A stretch of DNA of 64,000 bases. Origin: CAZOEL01 sp964578835. GTDB lineage: Bacteria; Desulfobacterota; Syntrophobacteria; Syntrophobacterales; Syntrophobacteraceae. Of the stretch, positions 26,535 through 34,428 are shown one piece after another; the first letter of the stretch is position 1, and every line of letters begins with the position of its first letter. The stretch spans positions 62,001 through 126,000 of the forward strand of contig CAZOEL010000005.1 of assembly GCA_964578835.1 (NCBI GenBank). The letters are read 5' to 3'. Below the pieces are notes generated by a model. It saw only the letters and a program-made list of their open reading frames with translations. It did not search any database and was not told the DNA's origin. The position numbers and the translations under genes are program-made.

Positions 26535-28100
26535 CTATATGCGCGAAAGCCAGTGGCGAGCATTCCCGAGATCGCCGATTCCAGCAAAAAGAGCGGCCAG
26601 GCGACGAATTGCAGCGGAATTATCCGGCGTAAGCGCAGCCAGTCTCTCATGAACTTCAATCGCTTTTCGGACGTTGCCTTCTTTAATATAGGCAATTCCC
26701 AAGGCATCCAGGATCTTGGGGTGGTTGGGGTATTGCATCGACATGCGATCCAGAAAACGGCGCGCCTCGTCGGGACGATTGCTTTCGAAATAATGAGTGA
26801 CCAAGGCCTCGAGCAAGGCCTCGCCCTCTACACTTCTCAAGCTGTCTTCTGTCGCAGTCAACAGGATATCTTTGGCCAGGCTTATGTCCCCTGATCCAAG
26901 GTGAGCGCCTGCCAGAGGGATGGCGACTGTGGTGAGCGACATGCCCGTCGCCACGGCTTTTTGGAGATAGAAAACCGCCTGGGCGAAGTCTCCTGCGTTG
27001 AGATAACTCATTCCTATCAACCTGGTGATCTCGGGATCTTCTCCCACTCTTTTCACGTACCGCTGGAAAAAGGCAATTGCCTCTCCATATTGTCCCAAGT
27101 TTGCGTAAGAAATGGCTAGCGCCCGAATGACATCGGCCTCGCTGAAGGAATGCTCCTCGCTCACTTCCGTGAGGCGTTTTTCAGGAGGCCGGCAATAGAA
27201 CCGGTAAGCATGAAGAAGGTTGGGCGCAGCCATATCGTAGCGTCCCTGATTGTAGTAGGCGATGCCTAAAAGGAGTCGGGCGGTGCTTTGATGCTTAACT
27301 GCCTCGAGGGATGCCAGAGCTGTTTCCTCAGCTTTGGCGTAATCCTGACTGGAAAGATGGAAGAAGGTTATCAGGTTCAAAGCGGAAGCATGCAGGTTGG
27401 AGGTCAGTCCTTTAGCCCGCAGCGCCTTTTGGAGCATCTCAAAGCTCTCATCTTCCTGCTTTAGTCCTAGCAGCGTGCGTCCAAGGCTATATAAAATGTA
27501 TGCGTTGTCCGGATCTCGCTCAAAGGATTTGCGGAGCAGGAGCAGATTTCTTTGCAGCTTTTCTTCCATCTTCGACGCATCGACGGCATAGCCCAGATGC
27601 TCGATGAGGAAGGGCGCTCGGACGATTTTGGCCCTCTTCTCGAGCAAAAAGGGATCCACGAATTCGTGAACCTCTCCTACGAAATGAATCCCGGGAAAAT
27701 GCCTGAAGAAACGGATTGCGTAATGGAAGTCAAAACCGCCGTCCAATTTGGGACTTTTGATCGGCGCATAATAGCCGTCCACTCCAGGCGCCAAAGCGCA
27801 ATCAAGAAGGCAATTGGATGCGCCAAGGCCGTTAAGCCTTTCGTCGGCATCCAGCCAGAGAATCCAGTCGCCTGAAGCATGGCGCAATGATTCGTTGCGC
27901 GCCGCCGAAAAGTCATGTCGCCAGGGAAAAAAGAACACCTCCGCCCCATAAGCGCGAGCGATTTCAACGGTCTTGTCCGTGGAGCCGGTGTCAACGATCA
28001 CTATCTGATCCACTACTCCGCGAACGCTTTCCAGGCAATCCGAGAGGCGTTCTTCTTCATTCTTGACGATCATGCAAAGGGAAATCCGAGCTTTTTGCAT
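26535..28100 (-). CDS. GT2 glycosyltransferase with TPR domain (paralog)
   Basis: The 521-residue protein repeats the layout of its downstream neighbour: a GT2 domain (SLCMIVKNEEERLSDCLES, VDTGSTDKTVEIA, LWLDADERLNG) then TPR repeats (EETALASLEAVKHQSTARLLLG, IAFFQRYVKRVGEDPEITRLIG). The shared opening and motif order show a paralog pair. Substrate and acceptor are unknown; its position 12 nt after a Maf/CgeB-like gene and near flagellin suggests protein glycosylation. Confidence 0.85.
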   Translation of the reverse strand: MQKARISLCMIVKNEEERLSDCLESVRGVVDQIVIVDTGSTDKTVEIARAYGAEVFFFPWRHDFSAARNESLRHASGDWILWLDADERLNGLGASNCLLDCALAPGVDGYYAPIKSPKLDGGFDFHYAIRFFRHFPGIHFVGEVHEFVDPFLLEKRAKIVRAPFLIEHLGYAVDASKMEEKLQRNLLLLRKSFERDPDNAYILYSLGRTLLGLKQEDESFEMLQKALRAKGLTSNLHASALNLITFFHLSSQDYAKAEETALASLEAVKHQSTARLLLGIAYYNQGRYDMAAPNLLHAYRFYCRPPEKRLTEVSEEHSFSEADVIRALAISYANLGQYGEAIAFFQRYVKRVGEDPEITRLIGMSYLNAGDFAQAVFYLQKAVATGMSLTTVAIPLAGAHLGSGDISLAKDILLTATEDSLRSVEGEALLEALVTHYFESNRPDEARRFLDRMSMQYPNHPKILDALGIAYIKEGNVRKAIEVHERLAALTPDNSAAIRRLAALFAGIGDLGNARHWLSRI

Positions 28101-28111
28101 TCTGAAGCGGC

Positions 28112-29770
28112 CTATGGCAGGTTTTGAAGCATATTCCGGACGCGACTCAAGATGGTATGGTCTTTCAATACTCTTTGATGACCGGCCATGGCCAGCTCCT
28201 CGCGTTCACGGTCGTTTGCCATGAAATGGTCAATCAGAACAGGCAATTCCGTTTCCGAGCGATAGGCGATCACTTCCCTTCCCAGGTCGAACATCTCTTC
28301 GAGACATTCTCCGTAGTCCGCCAGGACAAATCCTTTACAAGCCAGAATGTCGAAGACCCTCATTGTGACGATATCTTGTTGATAGATGCGGTTGATGTCG
28401 AGGTTGATCTTGGCCCCGTTGTAAATTCGAGTGACCTCATGGTTATGTCGGGCCATTCCGCAATACTGAGCCTTTGCGGGCAAGATGCTCCGCCATCCCG
28501 CATCGCCCCAGATGCGAAGATCATAGTTTCTTGAAGATAGCAGAGAAAGAATGCGCGCTCGCCTCTCCGAGGCAGCCGTCTCAGCCACGCACGAGCTCAA
28601 GTCGACAAACCGACCTCGATCATCCTGAACAACCGAGGATTCCGGAAGAGAAAGCTCTTGAGCATCATTGTGGGCATCTCCAGTCTTCTTACTCAGCTCT
28701 CGCGAAAGTTGGAGGAGACGATCCGCTTCCGAGAACATCGAGCTGCCAACGAAGGAAATATCCGCGCCGAATTTCTGCCGTTCCTCTCCGTTTAATGTAA
28801 GAGGCCTCCTTCGTTTTGGGTTGGCGCCCAAAGGCAGGTATTCCACGTTTCGGAACCCCGCGCTAAGGTAATGCGCAACGCGAGACTTGCGATATGTATA
28901 AATAAATGTCCGTAGGGGAATACCTTTTTGACTATGGGGAGGAAGCCTTTCTATTGTGGGATCTATCTCCCATATCACAAGAGGAATCCCCATGGACTCG
29001 CACAGCTCTGGGAAGCCGCTGCAATAATTGATGGAAACCACCAAGTGTGGGTCGAAGCTACGAATCTGGTAAACAGTCTCTTCCCTGGAGACACTCCTCG
29101 CATCCCAGGTCAATGAGTGGATTTGGTTATCTCTCAAAGCCTCTATAACGTCCGATACAAACAACCCCCCGGCGACGACCATCGCGCGGCGCCCTGATGA
29201 GAAGCTCAAGGGATCGCAATCAAGGATGCGCCCTTCTTCTTCGTAAATGCCGCCCAAAACGGGATGAGGCCAGATCATGAAGGCCGTGCTCCTGTTGGCC
29301 AACGCTTGGATTATGTCGACTCCCAACAAGAATTCCACTCGCCCCGCCAGTATGTCCCGGCTAAAATCGAAAAGGGTGAGCGTCAAACGCAGCAACCACG
29401 GATCTCTTTCATACGCGAGAATCGGCCGGCAAGGATTGGCTACGGAAAGCAGAGCGTTCAGGTAGTAGCCAAGTCCCAATCCGAGGCACACTATAGACCG
29501 GTCTTTCACTGGAGATAATTGGGCAACGGCCTCTGAGGCTTCCCTGACGGGATCTGAGGCAGAATGCAGGCGCGTTTCAGGCTCGAGGTTTAGCTTTGCT
29601 GTGAGATGGCCGGAATCGGCGTAGTCCAGGATGATGTGCTCGTCTTGCATGGCGCTGCAAATCCGCTCGAACAAAACCGGCGAGCGCGCGCGCAGGGCCG
29701 CGAGATTGGTCTTGAGATAATTCCTGGAAATCTCTGGTATGCCTTCTGACATTTCTGCGGCTCTAAGCAA
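28112..29770 (-). CDS. CgeB-like glycosyltransferase with Maf-like N-terminus
   Basis: The 552-residue protein has two parts. Around residues 95-125 it reads VCLGLGLGYYLNALLS and ILAYERDPWLLRL, which resembles the GLGLGY nucleotide-binding region of motility-associated factor (Maf) proteins. The C-terminal half is like CgeB/Glyco_trans_1_2 (YNGAKINLDINRIY, VFDILACKGFVLADY, DLGREVIAYRSETEL). Maf proteins transfer nonulosonic acids to flagellin; CgeB-type proteins are glycosyltransferases, often in flagellin or surface-glycan loci. The fusion suggests a flagellin glycosyltransferase, but activity and donor are unproven. Confidence 0.72.
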   Translation of the reverse strand: MLRAAEMSEGIPEISRNYLKTNLAALRARSPVLFERICSAMQDEHIILDYADSGHLTAKLNLEPETRLHSASDPVREASEAVAQLSPVKDRSIVCLGLGLGYYLNALLSVANPCRPILAYERDPWLLRLTLTLFDFSRDILAGRVEFLLGVDIIQALANRSTAFMIWPHPVLGGIYEEEGRILDCDPLSFSSGRRAMVVAGGLFVSDVIEALRDNQIHSLTWDARSVSREETVYQIRSFDPHLVVSINYCSGFPELCESMGIPLVIWEIDPTIERLPPHSQKGIPLRTFIYTYRKSRVAHYLSAGFRNVEYLPLGANPKRRRPLTLNGEERQKFGADISFVGSSMFSEADRLLQLSRELSKKTGDAHNDAQELSLPESSVVQDDRGRFVDLSSCVAETAASERRARILSLLSSRNYDLRIWGDAGWRSILPAKAQYCGMARHNHEVTRIYNGAKINLDINRIYQQDIVTMRVFDILACKGFVLADYGECLEEMFDLGREVIAYRSETELPVLIDHFMANDREREELAMAGHQRVLKDHTILSRVRNMLQNLP

Positions 29771-29826
29771 AAAGCGGAAGTGGTTGTATGTGTCTTCTTG
29801 GAAACCAACCGGAACTAGACGTTTGC

Positions 29827-30996
29827 CTATAGTTTCGCCAGAGCTTCCAAAATGTCCTGATCCCCATCATTGTCCGCCAGGTAATCGTCAAATAACATGC
29901 GGGCATCCGCGAAACGTTCCAAGGAAATAAGAATATCGCCCATGGTCAGAACGGTTTTCTTATGATGATCTCCAGGCTTAAGCCCAGCGCGCATGATCTC
30001 CAGCGCTTCGTCTTTCTGACCCAGCTCCAGGTGAAGGCATCCTAGCAGATAACAGGCATCATTGCGGTCAGGATTTATAAGGAAAGCTCGCTCATAAGCT
30101 TCCGAAGCTCCCGAATAGTCCTGTAGCTGAGACAGTTTCAGACCCATTTGGATGTAAATGTCGGCAACTTCGCTAGATAGCCCATCCGGTTTCCATGCAG
30201 AACTACCCATTTGGAGGAGAAGCGAGGAGTACTCTTCCCATACCGCATCCTCTTGAGGATTCCTTTGGAGATAGAGCTTCATCAGATCTGCTGCGGCCTC
30301 GTGCTCGCCAGCGGAAAGCAATGCTTTGGAACAGTTGTACATGATGTCGGGATCTTCAGAATCGATATCCAGAGCCCTGTAAAGGTATTCCAAAGCTGTT
30401 TCCAAATCCCCGTTTTCCCAGTAAAGGACTCCGAGATTGTTGCACGCTTTGGCGAGGTGCGGGTTGTGCTCAAGCGCCATCTCGAAGCAAACCTTCGCAT
30501 GCTCCTTTCTGCCTTTTGCAAACTGTTCTTCGCCTTGTTGGTTGAAGAAACCGGCAGGATCAAAGGCTTGACTCTTTGGAGCGGCCCCTTTCAATTTGTC
30601 CAACTCGATTCTTGCCTCTTTATCCCAGGGATTTCGCTCTAGATAAGCCTGCAATATCTCACGCGCATATTCTTGTTTTCCAAGCTTACTGAAGACCATC
30701 GAACAGTTAAGGATTACATCCTGATCATTCGGATCCAATTCCAACGCCCGAGTAAGACTTTCGAGCGCCTCTTCCGTATGGCCTTGCTGCCAATGTGCAA
30801 CACTAAGGTTGTTATGGGCTTTTGCATCGAAAGGTCTGTTTTGGAGGGCTCTTTCAAAATATTGACAGGCTTCTTTATAGTTCCCTTCTGCGAATTCCTT
30901 CTCGCCTTTGGCGCACCAGTCAATGCTATTGGAAAATCTGGAAGACTCAGGAAGACTTTCCTGGGTTTGAAACAAGCCGCTATTTACTTCAAACAT
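29827..30996 (-). CDS. TPR repeat protein
   Basis: The 389-residue protein is made of tetratricopeptide repeats such as EKEFAEGNYKEACQYFERA, AHNNLSVAHWQQGHTEEAL, ACNNLGVLYWENGDLETAL and ACYLLGCLHLELGQKDEAL. No catalytic domain or signal peptide is seen. The start at 30996 is chosen because AAGGAG precedes it by eight nt; the longer frame overlaps the upstream gene. It could act as a scaffold for the glycosylation enzymes encoded on both sides. Confidence 0.85.
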   Translation of the reverse strand: MFEVNSGLFQTQESLPESSRFSNSIDWCAKGEKEFAEGNYKEACQYFERALQNRPFDAKAHNNLSVAHWQQGHTEEALESLTRALELDPNDQDVILNCSMVFSKLGKQEYAREILQAYLERNPWDKEARIELDKLKGAAPKSQAFDPAGFFNQQGEEQFAKGRKEHAKVCFEMALEHNPHLAKACNNLGVLYWENGDLETALEYLYRALDIDSEDPDIMYNCSKALLSAGEHEAAADLMKLYLQRNPQEDAVWEEYSSLLLQMGSSAWKPDGLSSEVADIYIQMGLKLSQLQDYSGASEAYERAFLINPDRNDACYLLGCLHLELGQKDEALEIMRAGLKPGDHHKKTVLTMGDILISLERFADARMLFDDYLADNDGDQDILEALAKL

Positions 30997-31064
30997 TTTG
31001 GTGACTCCTTGGTTTGTGTACCGAGCGCTCCACGCACTAGCTCCATCCCGTGATGGTCTTCCAC

Positions 31065-34000
31065 CTAGCAAATTCTGAGCCCTTTTCCACTGGAAGCCTT
31101 TGACTGTGAAGATAATGAGGCTATTTTTTCCTGGTCGCCGTTCAGCATGCTTATTTGAGAGCGGATTATTCGGGCCGGCTCTGGAGTGATGAGAGCGCCG
31201 CTTCCGTCAAACTCCTTCTCCCAGCGGGCAAAATATATCTGCAGGTTCCGGCTCACATGGTGTGGATCAAACCGCCCAGGACTTTGTCCTTCGTGGTGGA
31301 TAACGACGGATTCCGGTTGGTACGCCACCTTATAGCCGGCATAACGGGCTCTTAGGCAGAAGTCGACATCCTCCACTCCGTTCCTGTACACTTCGTCAAA
31401 GCCGCCCAAAACGAAAAAGAGATCTCTTCTCACTAGGATACAGGCTCCCGTAACCATATCCAGCTCCCGATATTGGTTCACTCGAGGATCATCGCTTTCA
31501 GCAAGGCGATGTGGATGTCCGGGAATGGGGTGACTCAGTTTTTCTCCCCTGTTGTGATGAATGAGCGCCATGCCGGCGTGCTGTACTTTTCCGTCGGGAT
31601 AAAGGAGCTTGGCCCCGATGACGCCGATCCGCTCATCTCCAATAGCTGTCTGTAGTAAGGGAGACAGCCATCCTTCCTTGGGAAAGGTGTCATTGTTTAA
31701 AAAGAGGAGGAAAGGGCTTTGGGCTGCTTTTGCTCCCTGGTTGCAGGCGTGGGAAAAACCCATATTCGAGGAATTGATGAGAGCCTTAAGAATGCCTTTG
31801 CTTTGCATTTCTCGAAGGTATGATTCTGTGCCGTCAGTCGAGTGGTTGTCTACAATGATGATTTCGTATGCGACATTGGACGTGTTGTGTAAAATGCCTT
31901 CTACGCACTGCCGGGTGAGGCGCAGGTTCTGGTATGTTGGGATAATGATGGATACTTGAGGCGTGGTTGATCCCGCGAAGACCAAGGGGTGGCCACGGTC
32001 TGCCGATTCGGATGCTCTCCCGAAGGCATTGTGTCGGCTTCCCTGCTCTTCGAGCGGAACGATCTCTTCTCCGTTTCTTCCCTCCAGAATCGAATCATAG
32101 GATCTTTCAACCCAGAGGCGAGCATGGGCTCGAGGCTCGTGCGTCTTTTGAAGAAGGGGAAGAGCGATGTGCTGCCTGATAGCGTCTGCCTTCTTGACGA
32201 CGATGTTCTCTTCCTTCATTTTTACCCCTGGCTCCAAACCCCATTTTGCCTTGAAGAGCTCCCAATTCTTTTTCATGGTCTTGATGTAATCAACCTTTTC
32301 AGCCTTGAAAGTCTGGCTCCCCTGGTGATGAACGAATACTTCCCTCGCGATGCGAATCCTAAAGCCAGCAAGAGTGGCTCGGTAGCAGAAGTCCATATCT
32401 TCAAAATTTCCAATGCCAAAAATCCCGTCCATTCCTCCGATGGCCTCAATCACCTTCCGCCTCATGAGCATGCAAAACCCAATGACCATGGATGCTTCAA
32501 GGGATTCGCCACGATGACCGTCCCGCCAGCGGGAAGCGAAGGCTTCCATTTCAGGGATGCTACTGTACCGTGCGGATTCTACGATTTGGGGACCCGCCAC
32601 ATAGTTTGACATGGGTCCCACGATGCCAGTCTCTGGATGTTCATCAAGGACTCTGATCATGCCTTCAAGCCAGCCCGAGGTCGCCAACGTGTCGTTGTTG
32701 AGGAGCAGCACGTAGTCGCCTTTGGCCAGAGGCAAGGCTTGATTGTTACCCTCTGCAAAACCATGATTTTGAGCATTGAGAATGAGGGTAACACGATCGT
32801 TGCGGTCCGTATATTCTATGAGAGCATCTACTGTGTCTTTATTTGAGCCGTTGTCTACAATAATAATCTCATAGGGGATCGATGTGTGATTCTGGATGCT
32901 GCGAAGACACGCCAAGGTCCATTCTTTTTGATTTAAAGAAAGGATGACAATAGACACCAAGCGGATACGATTTAGAGAAGATTCCTGGGTATTTCCCGAA
33001 GCATTATGAATGCGAGCGGATGACTTGCCCATGATTTCTTTGTATTTTTCAAATATGATTGATCTGCTACGGGCCCACTGTGGATTGTGTCCCAAGTTGC
33101 TTGTCATCGAAGAGCCATCGGTTCTCCATGTAAATCCGCAGGTCACCCGGCGAAGGTGAGCAAAATTGAACTTCCGCGACATTCGTATCCAAAGGTCCCA
33201 ATCCTCAAGGGCTTTCAGTTCTTCATCGAATAATCCAACCTCTTCGGCGCTGGATTTATGATGCATGAAACAAAGGACAGGAATGTAATTCTGGCGAAGA
33301 AGCAAGTCGGGATCAAAATCAAACGAATAAGGGATATCTCGGCCAGTCTCAATATATCCTTTATCGGTAATAACTTGATGGATGCGATAGGCATCGGTAT
33401 ATGCAATTTTGTAGTCATTGTTCTCGAGGAAGCTTGCCAATGTATTTAAATGGTCTGGAAAAAAGATATCATCATCGTCCAGATAAGCGATATATTTGCC
33501 GCGGGCGTTTCTGATCCCGGTGTTGCGAGATGCGGCAAGCCCCTTGTTTGTCTTATGCGAAAGATAAGTGACTTTCGTTGATGCAAAGCTTTCGATGACT
33601 GAAGAAACATCCTCTCCAGCATCATTCACTACTATGATCTCGAAATCTTGAAATGTCTGCTCGAGGATGCTCTCGATAGCAACTTTAAGCATTTGGGGTC
33701 TGTTATGGGTGGGGACAATGACGGAGACGAGCGGAGATCGCTTAGAAACACCATCTTGGATCTCGAGAGGAGTGCTATTCACGAGAACCCCCAAATCACG
33801 GATGCGCTCCCTATGTCCGCTGGGATGCGTCACATAGGGAGGTTGTCTTCCCGTATCTAACTCGATGACTAGAATTGAGTTCTTGAATATCCTTCGAGTA
33901 TGCTCCTGGTATCCGTCTTCTAAGGAATAGTCATTTATTTTGAATAACGAACTGGCATGGCTTAAGATCCTTGGGTATAGCTTGGAATCCATATCATCAA

Positions 34001-34382
34001 TTATTAGAATGCTATTACTTATATTGTTTTGCCTGATTGTATCTATTTCTTTGACTACAGTATCTATTATATCGTCGCCGGCAGTCATCTCGCCGGAACA
34101 ATGAGCATCCAGCCAGAAGAGAATATCACTTTTTCTTTCCTTTAAGATGTTGTCTAATACGGTCCTGCTGTCTCCAAGATAAATCTTTACCTCGTTGTTG
34201 TGTTGATATCTTTTAGAGGTTTGCTCGTAATAATACGGTGACAGCTCTATCGAGTGAATTTCGCTAAATCCTGCATTTAAGGCTGCTTGAACGCCCGACC
34301 CCGTGTATGCGCCAGTCTCAATGAAACACTTGGCGTTGCCCTTGTATTTAGTAAAAAGGCGTCCATCAAAATAAGTTGGCAT
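31065..34382 (-). CDS. Multidomain protein: methyltransferase-like plus three GT2 domains
   Basis: The 1105-residue protein starts with a class I methyltransferase-like fold (ETGAYTGSG near 22-30, SIELSPYY near 44-51, FWLDAHCSG near 89-97). Three GT2 domains follow: the first at about 215 (VSVIVPTHNRP, AYLDDDDIFF), the second at about 480 (VSIVILSLNQKEW, LLLNNDTLA) and the third at about 815 (VSIIIPTYQNLRL, LFLNNDTFP). The N-terminal region is noticeably richer in Lys, Ile and Asn than the later parts. Such proteins can build several linkages of one chain. The methyltransferase-like part has no proven activity. Confidence 0.82.
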   Translation of the reverse strand: MPTYFDGRLFTKYKGNAKCFIETGAYTGSGVQAALNAGFSEIHSIELSPYYYEQTSKRYQHNNEVKIYLGDSRTVLDNILKERKSDILFWLDAHCSGEMTAGDDIIDTVVKEIDTIRQNNISNSILIIDDMDSKLYPRILSHASSLFKINDYSLEDGYQEHTRRIFKNSILVIELDTGRQPPYVTHPSGHRERIRDLGVLVNSTPLEIQDGVSKRSPLVSVIVPTHNRPQMLKVAIESILEQTFQDFEIIVVNDAGEDVSSVIESFASTKVTYLSHKTNKGLAASRNTGIRNARGKYIAYLDDDDIFFPDHLNTLASFLENNDYKIAYTDAYRIHQVITDKGYIETGRDIPYSFDFDPDLLLRQNYIPVLCFMHHKSSAEEVGLFDEELKALEDWDLWIRMSRKFNFAHLRRVTCGFTWRTDGSSMTSNLGHNPQWARSRSIIFEKYKEIMGKSSARIHNASGNTQESSLNRIRLVSIVILSLNQKEWTLACLRSIQNHTSIPYEIIIVDNGSNKDTVDALIEYTDRNDRVTLILNAQNHGFAEGNNQALPLAKGDYVLLLNNDTLATSGWLEGMIRVLDEHPETGIVGPMSNYVAGPQIVESARYSSIPEMEAFASRWRDGHRGESLEASMVIGFCMLMRRKVIEAIGGMDGIFGIGNFEDMDFCYRATLAGFRIRIAREVFVHHQGSQTFKAEKVDYIKTMKKNWELFKAKWGLEPGVKMKEENIVVKKADAIRQHIALPLLQKTHEPRAHARLWVERSYDSILEGRNGEEIVPLEEQGSRHNAFGRASESADRGHPLVFAGSTTPQVSIIIPTYQNLRLTRQCVEGILHNTSNVAYEIIIVDNHSTDGTESYLREMQSKGILKALINSSNMGFSHACNQGAKAAQSPFLLFLNNDTFPKEGWLSPLLQTAIGDERIGVIGAKLLYPDGKVQHAGMALIHHNRGEKLSHPIPGHPHRLAESDDPRVNQYRELDMVTGACILVRRDLFFVLGGFDEVYRNGVEDVDFCLRARYAGYKVAYQPESVVIHHEGQSPGRFDPHHVSRNLQIYFARWEKEFDGSGALITPEPARIIRSQISMLNGDQEKIASLSSQSKASSGKGLRIC

Positions 34383-34428
34383 GATCCCGTTTCATCCTTC
34401 CATCAATTTTGTTCGACCGGCAGCAGAT

